Positions 10,320 through 21,968 are shown, counted from the first letter of the stretch. The stretch: 64,000 nt of DNA from Paramacrobiotus metropolitanus (GCF_019649055.1 NW_026570274.1:806001-870000), one strand, 5' to 3'. Program-made: numbers and translations. The notes: generated by a model from the letters alone, not told the origin.

Positions 10320-11250
10320 TTAGCGAAAACATTCAGAAATACCGCCGCCCTTTGACGCCATTCTTTGGGAAATACCAGACAGAACAGTGGATTTATCGTA
10401 GAATCCAAAGCAAACAGAAAATCACTGATTGCCAATATCCTAACATCCAGAATCGGTGTGGCCGCCATCACGCCACGGGCCACGTGTCCGGGCGTCCAGA
10501 AGACAACCGCGCTCAGAAACAGAATCGGCAGCACGCCAAAATGCCTACGGGCTTCGCCACTTCGTTCTGTGTGTGACGCCGGAGCGGTCGTTGCTTTTAA
10601 CAGAATGCGCTTTCCCTGACCCGGAGAGATACCGATCGATTCCGGATTCTGCTGCATCTTAATGGTCACCACTCGCATCCTTCTTGGCGCGCCAGGCGAC
10701 GATAGATGGATTATCGTAACGGGTAACTGTGGTGCCGGGGCGTTATAGTCTGTAAGTATCCGTACATGGTAAAACGCAGTGACGGCTGCAAAACGAAGAT
10801 CTCTCAACCGGGAGCATAATTCGGGGGATATCCTTTGCGATAAATATCGGAATCTATAGTGCACTGACAAGAACCGCGATGAATAAATGGAACCCTCGCT
10901 TAGCTTTCGCGTGGCCCGTAGAGTATGCCATATGGTGCTTGAACACCGAGATGACCGCCCATAATCGTTCTGGTTAATTAACGCGTGCTTGTAAATAGTT
11001 CGGCACGTATTATTATTATGTTGTAGCTTGAAAAGCATACAAGAACAAGTGTCATGAATCGCTTTCAAAAATCCACTGGCGCTCGAGATAGTTGCTGATG
11101 TGCATGAAGCTGACCGTATGTACATTGATTCACTCAGGTTCAGCGGTGACAATATCGCTGCTGAATGGTGTCCAAAGGCACTCACGGTCAGTAGAAGATT
11201 TGCAGAAGATGGCAAGAAGGAAGGTACTGTAACTAAAAAGAAAATAGTAA
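10320..11250 (-). pseudogene. G3: frameshifted receptor pseudogene
   Basis: A long minus-strand ORF (10247-11287) is a chimera of frames. Its C-terminal half reads genuine receptor sequence (ILFLSAVVFWTPGHVARGVM in TM6, DVRILAISDFLFALDSTINPL in TM7). Its N-terminal half is the TM2-TM5 region of a G4-like gene translated out of frame. TM1 and the N-terminus are gone, with similarity fading near 11250. Several indels lie between 10680 and 11100. The length of the open frame is accidental and it should not be annotated as an intact protein. Confidence 0.85.
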
Positions 11251-11832
11251 CAACACTTACAAGGTGTACACTCTCTCTGTCGCGCAAAGCAAAGCAGGCT
11301 TCGCGTGGGCTAATACGATCGGAAGTTAACCTGTACCGGATGTGCTCATTACTCTAACTACGGTTTCTGTAAATATCAATTATTTAGTTAACAGTAACGA
11401 ACGTACAATTGTTACATCATGCTCATAACGTCTGCATTTGAAAATCTCACATTCGGTCAGGATGTGCGATCTTTTTGGTTACTGAACTTTTTGCTGTGTC
11501 GAGGTGAGCCGGAAACAAAAAATTATAAGAAAAACGTGTACGCTTACGTAAATTCATACTGTATTTCCACATGCTGCAGTTTTGAGCATGAGGCTGCTAG
11601 TAAATTTTTGGCAGCGCTTAGAAAGGATTTGGAATCTGGCATACGAGTGCGCCTCTAATCAACCGTATCTCCACACCGCTGAAGGTCTTAATTATAGCCC
11701 AGCTGGTGCAGAACATGAACGACATTCACGCCAAAATATTTTATTCAACCATAAATTCCCCACTTTTCCAGTATCAAGTTAACAATTTCATATATTGACC
11801 GCACATCCGTCAACGTCGGTGCCGCAGCAGAA
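11251..11832. other. Intergenic
   Basis: Two short plus-strand ORFs (11419-11658 and 11582-11782) show no recognisable features. No other element seen. Confidence 0.4.
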
Positions 11833-12105
11833 ATGGCCGAAACAAAGAAACTCGCAAAACATGCGTGGCTGCAGCCAAGGTATAACTTCACCCCAGCAGC
11901 CTTCGAAGTATATGGACCTTTGGGCGGCGGAGCGATGAAGCTGGTCGATAAAATCGGACACCTCTTAGTGGCCGCTACCGGACAACCACGCGCGAAAGAA
12001 TTTTTCCGGCAGCGGATCTCTATACAGATTCAAAGAGGAAATGCCATGTGCGTGATGGGGACAATACCGGATCACGAGAAACTAGAGGAAATATTCTTTT
12101 TATAA
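11833..12105 (+). pseudogene. Transposon-derived ORF relic (retrotransposon C-terminal type)
   Basis: A 90-codon frame with the pattern F.P.AFE.YG.LGGGA, then FFRQRISIQIQRGNA.CVMGT. Tails of this form (F-P-x-x-F....G-G....QR-S....QRGNA) are, from memory, common at the C-terminus of reverse-transcriptase-linked mobile-element proteins in invertebrates. No RT domain lies upstream, so this is a stranded 3' end. A second copy lies on the opposite strand at 13844-14029. Family assignment is tentative. Confidence 0.45.
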
Positions 12106-12577
12106 CCTCTTAAAACTGCATTGTTGTTTTTGTTCTGTTCATATTGTGTTATGCTGGTATAGACAGGCATATGGAAGCTTACCCCCAGATTATTCCACCC
12201 ATAGAAATGTGCTGTATGATTGTATCTATTAATGAATCTCGCTTCAGTTAACAATATTTACGGGTTTTCTTGCTTGCCTGAGTCTTGGTGTTCACCTGAA
12301 ACGGAACGCAGTATACGCTAACTAACCACGTCTACTAAAGACTGCACAATATTAGCATTGGAATTAAATATACTTAAGTAATTATTTAGTTTTAATTTAA
12401 TATGGACAGAGAAACCCAGAAGCGCTGGAAAGGTGTTTTACAAAATCGCTCATTTAACAGGGAACACAATACAATGGAAGCCAAAATTGTCTTACATTCG
12501 GTCCGGGACCGAATGACCAATAAAAATAAATGGCCAGGACCAAATGACCAATAAACAGAAAATGCGCAAGAATACGA
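12106..12577. other. Intergenic with a short tandem repeat
   Basis: Mostly featureless. Near 12510-12555 a short unit (accgaatgaccaataaa) is repeated twice with changes, at the outer edge of the inverted-repeat element that follows. Confidence 0.4.
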
Positions 12578-12932
12578 ACACTTGTTCCTGGCGCATTTCC
12601 CAATGAAAACCATCAAGCGATATCTCAAACGAAAGACAAAAAAATTTCTAGAATTTCGATACCAAACATGTCATCCTTCATGAGATCTAAGGGAAAATCC
12701 AGCCATTTTAGTTTGTCGTAGACAAAGCACACGATTTCTGTGTGAAAACTGAAACCAAACCGCGGATGCAAATTCTATGCTATGTCTACGAGAAACTTTA
12801 GATGCCTGGATTATCTCTTAGATCTTATAAAGAACACCTTGTTTGGTATCAAAATTCTTGAAATTTTTTCCTCATTCGTTTGAGATATTGGTCGATGGTT
12901 TTCGTTGGGAAATGTGCAAGTGTAAATGTCAG
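12578..12932. mobile_element. MITE-like element with long inverted arms
   Basis: The left arm (12594-12671) and right arm (12838-12916) are reverse complements over about 78 bp with few changes; both contain tttcccaa, tttgagatat and tttggtatc in mirrored order. Symmetry continues inward (agatctaag versus cttagatct) towards a centre near 12755, so nearly the whole element can fold on itself. There is no coding capacity. Boundaries and a target duplication could not be fixed, so superfamily is unassigned. Confidence 0.65.
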
Positions 12933-13843
12933 CAGGCCGATGGCCAGTCAAAAATTTGGCTGTTTGAGTAAGTACTGTACTCTCGGCTCAATATGTCTCG
13001 GTTCTGTAAAGTGTAGCCAGTCTTGCACTGTACGCGGTTCAAAAAATTCGCTGAATCAGGTGAACATCAATCCACCAATGAGCGTGATTGGCTGTAATAC
13101 TCGTCAAAGTAACGGCTAACGATCGGTTTTCGAGCGCGTTGAACAGTAACGGTTCAGTTTTTTTCCCTCAGATTTCACAGCTTAAACTTTCAGTTTCTTA
13201 AATCCTTTCCACGACGACAATAATGAATTTTATGTCGAAACGAGCTCAGAAAACTAATTTAAAATTTAAATCAAAACAAAAATCAAATTTGGGACTTTAA
13301 GTAGAAGAATAAGTCTGGCTTTCCAAAGAACCGTCTGATTTTGATTACTGGAGTACCCACAGAAGGGTTCGAGCTGTTCAGACGGTTCATTAGGCCTGAA
13401 AGACCGAACTCATTGAATTACGTGACGTCAGTATAGTGTTGCATGGAAAGACCATACAAAACAGAGACATCGTGAGTCGAGAGTACAGTACAGAAAAGTG
13501 CTTGGTTGCGCGAGTTTTGTGATTACATAAGTGTAAGACAATTTTCAATTTTGGCGTCCATTGTACGTTATGCCTTACGGCAGAAGTATACCCTTTTCTA
13601 AATAAAATCGTACATATAAATCAGATCTCGAAATACGGTATCAAATGTCGATATACATGTCGATATACGGTATCAAAACGGTATCAAATACGGTATCAAA
13701 TGTCGATATATATTTTGGCTTTCGACCACAGGTCTGGAACACTGGAAACTTTGGATTATTTAACGATCATGCAAGAAAACTTGGCGCTACAATACAGTCA
13801 CAAGTTTACATAAAAATGAAAGAATTGTACTGAATACACAGCC
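12933..13843. other. Intergenic with a small tandem repeat (13631-13712)
   Basis: At 13631-13712 the words acggtatcaaa and tgtcgatatac alternate in several imperfect copies. The rest is AT-rich with no supported gene. Confidence 0.5.
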
Positions 13844-14029
13844 TCAGCCGACTACGGAAATGGGCGGCCTAATCACACAGAACATTTCGTCTAAGTTGGC
13901 CGATGCTGGTGCTGTTCCCATGACAGAGGCCGCGTTCCCGCGTTGGACGTCAATGCTAATCCGTTGGCGCAAAAACTCAGTCGCCCGTGCCTCTGCATCT
14001 GGTACATCTGCATCTGGTACAAATCGCAA
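13844..14029 (-). pseudogene. Second transposon-derived ORF relic
   Basis: A 61-codon frame containing EFLRQRISIDVQRGNA..VMGTAP, clearly homologous to the plus-strand relic at 11833-12105 (FFRQRISIQIQRGNA..VMGTIP). Only the C-terminal portion remains. Two opposite-strand copies 1.7 kb apart fit independent insertions of one element family. Confidence 0.5.
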
Positions 14030-14272
14030 TCTGTCAGGACTCAGGATCTGATAACGGCCTGCAGTTCTGCTGCCTGGCTGTCATGACTCACGAGTTTGCA
14101 TGGGCATTGGGCAGCGGTTGTGCCGCTTTAATACGAGTACTGCATTGTACTCTGTACATTAATTGTTACGAAGTACGTAAGAACATATACTTATTCTCGT
14201 GCGAGCCAGATTTACGGTGAATTTGAATAATTTATTAATGGTGTATTTGAGTGCTCAGTTTAAGGGATTTCG
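14030..14272. repeat. Duplicated receptor 3'-flank block, copy 2 (outer part)
   Basis: Matches 9710-9950 and 20447-20575 in order and orientation (ctgataacggc, ggctgtcatgactcac, gtgcgagc..atttacgg). It continues beyond the foldback insertion at 14655-14740. Confidence 0.7.
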
Positions 14273-14654
14273 CCCGGCACATAGCACCAAATTTGTATAC
14301 ATCCACGGCAACTTTCGCTGTCGCGCACTCCCAAACACTTTTCTGCATTGCTTTATGATATTTTGTAGCCAAAGGATTCGTATATAGGCGAAAAACCGTA
14401 TGTGCGCGCAACATCCGGTTCGGGAGTTATTAGTGAAATAAAATTCCAAAAGTTTAAACGCGCGGAGGTGTACCAAAAGTCTCATTATGAACAGATGCTC
14501 TTCAAGTTTTGCACGAAAACGGATTTCACGCCTTCGTATCTATATATAAATCCTTTAGCTACAAAATGTCATAAAGCAATGCAAAAAAGTGTTCAGGAGT
14601 GCGCGACAGCGAAAGTTCCCGTGTATGTACCCGAATTTGGTACTATGTACCGGG
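14273..14654. mobile_element. Foldback element, about 382 bp, with an empty site in a paralogue
   Basis: Arms 14273-14393 and about 14530-14654 are reverse complements over roughly 120 bp with about 90% agreement by eye (both contain aactttcgctgtcgcgcac). The ends are cccgg..ccggg. The paralogous flank at 20565-20600 runs straight through the insertion point (tttaag.. into ..aagcagcc), giving an unoccupied site. A 3-bp duplication (tcg) is possible. There is no transposase. Insertion therefore followed the G4/G5 duplication. Confidence 0.75.
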
Positions 14655-14940
14655 TCGTTAATTTTACGCAGTCGTGCTGCTTTGATAATGACATTATTGT
14701 CATCCTCTAGTTTTCCGTGATCTTGAATGTATTGGTAAATAACTCATCGTACGGCTGTATATTCAACGTACGTACAATCATTATGATGGTGAAAGAAGTT
14801 CTGCACAATTATACATCGTCGATTACGATTGCCTGCTCTCGACAGCAATTGGTATTAAATTTTGTTGCTGAAAAACTTTCCAGTCCTTGTACATAGGACA
14901 TCAATCATTTTCAGAAAAAAAGGAGACTAAATGTGCGTTT

Positions 14941-15987
14941 TTAGCGAAATCGATGCAGAATTACCGCCGTCGCTTGGCGCCATTCTTTTGAAAATATCAG
15001 ACACAAAAGTGGATTCATCGTACAATCCAAAGCAAAAAGGAAATCACTGATTGCCAAAATCCTCACATCCAGAATCGGTGTGGCCACCATGACGCCGCGG
15101 GCCACGTGTCCAGGCGTCCAGAAGACTACCGCGCTCAGGAACAGAATCGACAGAACACCGAAATGTCGGCTGGCTTCGCGCCACTTCGACCGGTGTGTGA
15201 CCTCGGAGTGGTCGGTGCTCTTAACTGAGTACGCTTGCGCTGACCCCGAGAGATGCCGATGGGATTCCGGATTCCGCTGCATCTCAATGGTCACCAATCG
15301 CATCCTTCGTCGTAGAGTGATCTTCACGCGCCAGGCGACAATAGGATAGATTATCATAACGAGTAACTGCGGCGCCGGGTGGGTCAAATATCCGTACATG
15401 ATAAAATACAAGGACGGTTGCAAACCAAATTGATACAGACAAAAGTCCTTTAACCTTGGCGAATAATTTCGGATATCTTTTGCGATAAATATCGGCATCG
15501 ATAGGGCGTTGACAAGAACCACGACAAATAAAATTAACCCAACAGCTAGCTTTCGCGTGTGTAATGTGCGGTACGTAAACGGTGAGATGACCGCCCATAA
15601 TCGGTTCAGGCTAATTAACGCGTGCATATACACAATGTTCGCGCTTATAGTTTGGGAAGCGTACAGTAACAACTGACATAAATCGTTTCCAAAGATCCAT
15701 TTTCGCTCCAGATAGTTGCTGATGTTCATCAAATTGCTAGTACATGATTTACTAAGGTCAAGCAGCGACAAGGTTACAATGTAGCTGCTGAATGGTATCC
15801 AAAGAGCTGAAGATTTGCAGAAGACGGCGAGGAGGAAAGTATTGCTCATGTAACTGATAATAGTGACAAAAAGGTACAGGTAGCCCATGTAAACTATATT
15901 TTGCCGAACTACAGCCGCCAGTGGCAGAGGAGTAAAGGGCAATGTTGAATTATAGGCAGTTGTATTGTTATACAAAGTATTCATCAT
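14941..15987 (-). CDS. G4: divergent rhodopsin-class 7-TM receptor
   Basis: An intact single-exon ORF of 348 residues. The N-terminus has NNTT and NST sequons. TM1 contains YMSNTF, TM2 LSLLDLSKS, TM3 follows the conserved Cys of NDLCQL and ends LISLNRLWAV (NRL for DRY), ECL2 has DFCLYQF, TM6 (about 275-298) has VVFWTPGHV and TM7 (about 306-328) LDCTMNPLLCL (NPxxC for NPxxY). The third loop has a basic RRRMRLVTIEMQR stretch. G5 is its closest paralogue: coding sequence and more than 1 kb of 5' flank align, so the pair is a recent segmental duplicate. No cytoplasmic tail extends beyond the helix-8-like SKEWRQA segment. Ligand unknown. Confidence 0.9.
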   Translation of the reverse strand: MMNTLYNNTTAYNSTLPFTPLPLAAVVRQNIVYMGYLYLFVTIISYMSNTFLLAVFCKSSALWIPFSSYIVTLSLLDLSKSCTSNLMNISNYLERKWIFGNDLCQLLLYASQTISANIVYMHALISLNRLWAVISPFTYRTLHTRKLAVGLILFVVVLVNALSMPIFIAKDIRNYSPRLKDFCLYQFGLQPSLYFIMYGYLTHPAPQLLVMIIYPIVAWRVKITLRRRMRLVTIEMQRNPESHRHLSGSAQAYSVKSTDHSEVTHRSKWREASRHFGVLSILFLSAVVFWTPGHVARGVMVATPILDVRILAISDFLFALDCTMNPLLCLIFSKEWRQATAVILHRFR

Positions 15988-17240
15988 TTCAGGTAATTCA
16001 TAATTATAACCGTAAAAAGAGTATTACCTCTCACACCACAATTTTAAAGAACGCAAGATCCATGTCCTGCTTAAATTAACCGGAATTTAATTGCGGTTTA
16101 ATGGTCAGAACAGCCTAACAGGGTCTCGTTCTAAGGCAGTAAAGGCACAAATCAGTCGGTATTTTGCGAACATAAAGTACTTGTTCCAAATCAAAATCAC
16201 TAGCTAGAAATGATGCAGCTAAAAACGACGCTATTCTTTCTCCTCAAGAGAAAATATCAAATGTCGAGCATGCGTGACAGCCAATGTCCCAAAAATAATG
16301 ATTACGTTACGTACATACAGTATTGTTAAAACACACAACATGACCCTCGCGCACACGAAAAACGTATTGTGTCGCATGGTAAACCGAAACAGAGCTGACT
16401 CCCTCAGGAAAATGTCCTTCTAAATAAAATCCTGTGTTTTGGGCATCGTGGTTGGTCGCAAACAAAGTGTGGACGATCGATAACTTAGGTTTCATTCCCG
16501 GGAGAATATTTACCTGCTGCCGCCTACGTTTTGTATTGTGCTACCTTTATAATTAAATCCTTTGTACTGACTGTACTGTCTGTACATACATCGTAGTTCA
16601 TAAGAACAAACATCTGCGATTCTGCATGTCCAAATATTCGTACAAGCGGATTGCAGATATAGGTTTACCGCACCGGGCGCATTAAAAAGAGCGGCATATG
16701 CATGAAAGACAACCGATCGCTACCAGTGATAGTCTGTCCTCCTTAATGTTTGCACTAGGGGATCATCCACGATATTACTTCCACCAAATTGTTTATCTGG
16801 AGAAGACACACAACTGTGACACAAGTACAAATTAAAATACAGTACTTATTGACAACAAAATCGAAGGTTGAACGTGAACTGGTCAATACTGTCTTTCCGC
16901 TTCGATACAAAATACAGCTTTTAATGTCGCAACTGAAAAAGAATAACAATACAGTAGATCTTCTAATAACAACAAAGAAATGCCTTTAAATCTACGAGAA
17001 GATAGAAAATTTGGTTGTAATTTTTAACGTTGGAATTTGATTAATTATGCAATGTTACCGCTCTTAGACTTTTTGTTAATAATGATGGCAATTGCCTACT
17101 AAAGAAAGTTTTAACAATCAAGCCAGTAGGATTGCATAGGAAAGTCAGGAATGACAGGATGCTTTCCCGTAACGCAGACAGACGAACGCAGTCATGTGAT
17201 TCTTCTCATGGCAGCTAGCAATAGAAACTGGTGATAATAA
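15988..17240. repeat. Duplicated receptor 5'-flank block (matches 22017-23040)
   Basis: Shared words in the same order include gcatgcgtgacag, attgtgtcgcatggta, catggttggtc-type, cttaggtttca, gctgccgcctacgtttt and tcccgtaacgcag. The block sits immediately upstream of G4 and of G5, so both probably kept the same promoter. No TATA box could be assigned with confidence. Confidence 0.75.
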
Positions 17241-19491
17241 AACCTACTAGTAGACCCCGCGCAAACTGCGCGGAATAAATCGGCGATAAATTGTTATTTA
17301 TGGAAAGCTACAAAGTACAAACCCATGACTGCAAATTTAGTTTTATTGAGCGGAGCGTATAAGAATATTAATAATAATATAGTTTGATTAGTTTCATTGG
17401 CAGAGACAAACGGTATTTGCACAATACCTGTTTGGTTATGCTTATCATTACTAATGTCGTAAATTATTCTTTATTTTGGGCCTTTGACCATAGTTGACTG
17501 ACAGATTGGTAGCAGTTAGAATGTATCACAGTTTAATAATTAAATGTTTAAGGCCGTTTTGAGAAAACATTGTCGCGTTCCGCTGACTTGACCCGAAATT
17601 AGACCCGAAAAATTAGAAAATTTCCAGGAATATGTCCTTTTTGTTTGCAATTATAAAACAAAGTTTTTAAGCTTCTCGCAAATCAATCAGCAGCATATGC
17701 CGGTCAGTTGTCAAGAACTACAAATAAAAAAAAGCTCCATAATTACTGAAATTTTTGTAGCCGTATTTCAGTACTTCTACTGGTTCAGATACCATTCGGA
17801 GCTTCGTTAAATTTTAGTTAGTGCGTCCCGACAAAACAATCCAGTGATGCGACCGTACGAACACCGATGTCAACCTTTAGACCACTTAGAATAAAAATAC
17901 TTTCCAGTTTCCTCCAACTGTTTACACACAATTTAAACCTGATGAAGACTTCAAAATTTCGTTGTGTTCTTTGGTGAACTTTTTATTGATTAACGTCGAC
18001 AACTTAAGCACAGTGTCTTGCTTGCGACCCCCGCTGCAGATAGGCGCCGCCTATGATTCCGCTTTCTGTTACGTGCTTATAAAATTTGTTTCAAGTTTGG
18101 CAAAAATCTATGCATTTGTATAGTACATCCCCAACGCATTGTCGCCTCCCCAATCCCAACCCCATCCCATCCCAAACCCAACCCATTTAACGCCAACAAC
18201 ATCCCCAACCCATTAAACGCATTGACGCTTCACGCTTACGTCCTCACAGATGGTTCATTAATGTAGCTTGTCGCACCCAGGCGCACCGGAGAGGGTATTC
18301 CCCTAGTTTTTTTGTTCTGACCTTTGATGGGAGCTGATCTGACGGAATGCTTTATAGCTGGCGGAAAGATAGATTAGAATGCGGATAAGCTTCGCTTTTT
18401 AAATTTTCTGTTTATGTTAAATTGTTGAATGCTAAAAATGCGGTTTTTGTTTTCATAAAACCGTTTTTGTCTACGTTCCTTAGCGGAAAAATATCCCTTC
18501 TGAAAAATATTTTTACCTTCTCTACCTTCCCCTGCTGGAGGCTCGCGCGCTCCTCATTTAGGTCGCCGTGAAAAGATTTGCCTTGGGCCGCTTTCTCCCC
18601 CCGGGCGGCGGTTAGACTCGAATCCTAGTGCGTACGCCCGGTGGGACTGGGACTCGCTGTTTTGCTCGAGTAGTCCACATCATTTCCAGTCGAACACCAA
18701 AATTCTCAAAATCGACTTTCAGTCTCTCACAAAATGATGTTTATTTGAGATTTGAAAAAAAAGGATAAAATATTCCACTTTATTGGCACGGCAGCAAAAG
18801 CCAACCGCCCTTTGGAAGCAGTTTTAAATTTTAATTAATACATCTAATCAACCCGTTGCGAAAGGCAACTACTTTATCTTTGGAATTTGGGTCGCTCCCA
18901 CTTTCCAGGAGATTCTGCATGTTCAGTCTTTAAGAAACATCACTTTCCGAGCCTACATATTTTAAAAACTAACTCTTAATAAAAATCTTATGAACTAAAG
19001 GCAGTCCGATAACTAACGGACACCAAAGTTCCATCAAGTGTAGATGTCTTTTCCTGTGCTGTTCGTGCCAGTGGTGGCTTGGGTGGGTTTGCAGTGGTGG
19101 GTTCTGCACTTTTCCCGTAGACTTTGTATGTTAAGTTCTTTTAAGATTTTCTCTAAAACTTCACATACTTTCAAAAAACTAACTGGTTTCTGCAAATCTG
19201 CAAACTCGCGGCTATTGAATGACATATAGACATCAAAGTTTGGTTCAGTGGATCGCTCAAAAAAGGGTGACAGAAATGGAATTCGCTAAGGCTTATTTTA
19301 TTAATATATAGGATATTCGGACAAATTTAGCAAAAATTATTACAGTTAGCATCATTCAGAACCGTACACAATGTGAAAAACACTATTTGTCCAGCTCGTC
19401 TGTTTAACGAATAAGCTAAACTGCAAGTACAAGTGATAGTTTACAGTTTACACTATTTTATCCCCAAATTGCTGCAAATCTAAATGGCACA
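17241..19491. other. Long gene-free interval with a C-rich tract
   Basis: No coding region supported. Bases 18127-18240 are a run of CCCAA/CCCCAT-type words, making the minus strand G-rich enough for quadruplex folding. A small GC hairpin (ccgcgc..gcgcgg) lies at 17255-17271. An ORF pair near 19034-19229 shows no recognisable features. Confidence 0.45.
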
Positions 19492-19791
19492 ACATTAACA
19501 CTAAATGGTTTTATTCAGAAAGGGACAAGCAAGGAGAAAAATTTTAAATAACACCAAAATCAAAGGATCCTGCGAAATACAAACTCGTCAGCACAGTCTA
19601 CATCGGTTTTGAAACAAAGCTCGGTTATTTAATTTCGCAAATATTACAGTAAATAAATAATATAGTAATTACGCTGATAGAATTAGTTAAGTTGCAGTAC
19701 CAAACGGTGGTTGTAAGATAGATAAGAACGCAAACACTAAACACCATCCAGTGGAGCTTGCAAAAAACAAAGGCAACATTTCACACAGTCA
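19492..19791. repeat. Conserved Z-gene 3'-flank block, copy at Z4
   Basis: A stretch of about 170 bp (gcaaatct..atggcacaac, then ggttttattcagaaaggga, then aaggagaaaaat) recurs at 23690-23880, 32040-32160, 39640-39790 and 61590-61760, always 60-200 bp downstream of a Z gene's stop. In the 23-kb copy one plus-strand frame is open, but stops interrupt the others, so a coding role is not supported. It may be a shared 3' UTR or an older relic carried with the Z unit. Confidence 0.6.
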
Positions 19792-20446
19792 TTAAATACT
19801 GTAATTCACTGCACGATCTAGTGAGCCATCACGAGATTCTGTTGACATCATTGCTTTATTCCGTGGTCGAAAACCTGCAAAGACTACATCTGGAGCTGAC
19901 TCCGCTGAATGGCGTGGCATATGATGCTGTGCACTTGCGATCGAACTTCGATCGGCCTGGCTGCTGACTTCCTATCTACAGTAACTTTTAGAGAAATAAC
20001 ATCTGCAGCGGAGGTACGGTGATTTGGGCTGCTACAGTTTCGTCGGCGTTGTGCACCGTAACAAGAAAAAATTGTCGCCCGGCGTCTTTCGTACTGCATC
20101 GGAATGGCCCTTAGTAGATGCAGTCCTTGTAAGCTCCGGTAAACGCCTCGTGCTCGTCGCTGCGATTGGCGAAGACGCTTTGATTATATCCAGTCTGCCC
20201 GCCAAAGTGCTGGAAAAGCGATCCGTACGTGATGCCGGTATGGGAATGGCCGAACGCTTTGTCATTGGCACAGGAAGCTCGCTACTTTTCGAGGAAATCC
20301 CTGATACTGGGGCATTTTGTCGCTTCCTCGAGTCTATCCGTAACTTCCTGCTTTTTTTAAAGTCTTTGGAGTCCAGTCTGTCCGTCGAAATGCGGGAAAA
20401 GCGAATTTTACGTGACGCTGCCGATTTTGTAATGGTCGAGGCCTAA
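19792..20446 (-). pseudogene. Z4: 5'-truncated Z pseudogene
   Basis: The minus strand reads the family tail SLDRAVNYSI then stop at 19792-19794, followed upstream by relics of the beta-rich segment and the repeat module (TKRSAIPIPASRTDRFSST..LDIIKASSPIA) in more than one frame. The zinc finger and the GRLPKK block are missing; similarity ends near 20446, where the duplicated receptor 3' flank begins. A frameshift lies near 20030, within the beta-rich region. Confidence 0.8.
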
Positions 20447-20915
20447 CGATCGGCATCTGTCAGAATCCGATAAACGGCCCGCGCCTACAATGCGCAGTCT
20501 ACTGTAGATCTCGTACGAGCGAGATTTCATACGGCAAATTTGATTGATTAACGGTGTACATAATTAGTGTCCTGTTTAAGCCATAATTACGGTATTTTTA
20601 AGCAGCCGTGTGAATTTGATGGTGTCATCCTCTACTCAAGCTATCCGTGGCGTTGAATTTATTAGCAAGTAAACCATGGTGTGGCTGCGTATTCAAAGAC
20701 GTACAATAATTATTAATTTTATAATATGATTGTATTTGTGGCCGTTGGAAGAAGAGTTGTGCATACTTCTGTACAGTACATTCGATTCCGAATGCCACCT
20801 CTCGGCATAAACTGGTGTTAAATTTTTGTTGCCGACAATGCATATGAGCAGTCCCAGCCCTGATACACTGAACATTAATCATTTTGAGAAGCAAGGAGAA
20901 AATAAATCTGCGTTT
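20447..20915. repeat. Duplicated receptor 3'-flank block, copy 3
   Basis: Homologous to 9710-10200 and 14030-14272 plus 14655-14900. The region near 20575-20600 preserves the uninterrupted target of the foldback element found in copy 2. Confidence 0.7.
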
Positions 20916-21968
20916 CTAGCGAAATCGATGCAGAAATACCACCGTCGCCTGACGCCATTCTTTTGAAAAAATTAAACATAGCAACGGGTTCAGTGTACAA
21001 TCCAAAGCAAACAAAAAATCGCTGATGGCTAAAATCCTCACATCCAAAAGCGGTGTGACTGCCATGACGCCGCGGGCCACGTGTCCCGGCGTCCAGAAGA
21101 CCACCACGCTCAGAAATAGAATTGATAAGACGCCAAAATGTCGGCTGGCTTCGCGCAATTTCGACCTGTGTGTACCCTCGGAGTGGTCGGTGCTTTTAAC
21201 TGTATGCGTTCGGGCTGACCCCGAGAGATGTCCATGGGATTCCGGATTGTGCTGCATTGGTGCAGCCATCAACCGCATCCTCCGTCGGAGAGTGATCTTA
21301 ACACGCCAGGCGACAATCGGATAGATTATCATAACCAGTAACTGTGGTGCCGGATGGGTGAGGTATCCGTACATAATGAAATATAACGACGGTTGCGAAC
21401 CAAAATTTAACTGATACAGACAAAAGTCATTTAAACTGGGCGCATAATTCCGGATATCTTTGGCGGCAAATATTGGCATCGAGAGGGCGTTGACAAGAAC
21501 CACGACAAATAAAATCAACCCGAAGGATAATTTTCGTGTGTGTAACTCACGGTATGTAAACGGTGAGATGACCGCCCATAATCGGTTCAGGCTAATTAAT
21601 GCGTGCATGTACAGTATGCTGGCGCTGATAGCTTGGGAAGAATACAGAAATAAACGGCATAAATCGTTTCCAAAGATCCATTTTCGCTCCAGATAGTTGC
21701 TGATGTTCATCAAATTGCTCGTGCATGATTTACTAAAGTCTAGAAGCGACAAGGTTACAATGTAGCTGCTGAATGGTGTCCAAAGAGTAGAAGATTTACA
21801 GAAGACGAGGAGGAGGAAGGTATTGCTCATGTAACTGATAATGGTGACAAAAAGGTAAAGGTAGCCCATGTAGACCGTATTTTGCCGGATTATAGCGGAT
21901 GTTGGCGGTGCAATGACAGGCAGTGACGAGTCATAAGCAGTTGTGTTGTTATACAGATTATGCACCAT
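20916..21968 (-). CDS. G5: divergent rhodopsin-class 7-TM receptor
   Basis: The open frame extends to 22016, but the start at 21968 (MVHNLYNNTTAYDS) matches G4's MMNTLYNNTTAYNS, giving 350 residues. It has the same landmarks as G4: YMSNTF, LSLLDFSKS, NDLCRL, SLNRLWAV, DFCLYQL, FWTPGHV and LDCTLNPLLCL. A two-residue insertion in ECL2 (QLNFGSQ) and scattered substitutions separate it from G4. Sequons lie at NNTT. The 5' and 3' flanks are duplicated with G4's, so this is a segmental copy. The C-terminus ends right after the helix-8-like SKEWRQATVVFLHRFR. Confidence 0.9.
   Translation of the reverse strand: MVHNLYNNTTAYDSSLPVIAPPTSAIIRQNTVYMGYLYLFVTIISYMSNTFLLLVFCKSSTLWTPFSSYIVTLSLLDFSKSCTSNLMNISNYLERKWIFGNDLCRLFLYSSQAISASILYMHALISLNRLWAVISPFTYRELHTRKLSFGLILFVVVLVNALSMPIFAAKDIRNYAPSLNDFCLYQLNFGSQPSLYFIMYGYLTHPAPQLLVMIIYPIVAWRVKITLRRRMRLMAAPMQHNPESHGHLSGSARTHTVKSTDHSEGTHRSKLREASRHFGVLSILFLSVVVFWTPGHVARGVMAVTPLLDVRILAISDFLFALDCTLNPLLCLIFSKEWRQATVVFLHRFR

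Noticed and set aside
10247-11287. A 346-codon open frame that looks like an intact protein
   Set aside because: Only its C-terminal half is receptor sequence in frame; the N-terminal half is receptor DNA read in the wrong frame. Treated as pseudogene G3.
18620-18665. A tRNA B-box-like word (gactcgaatcc) suggesting a tRNA or SINE
   Set aside because: No A box at the right distance, no cloverleaf, and no poly(A) or repeat boundary.
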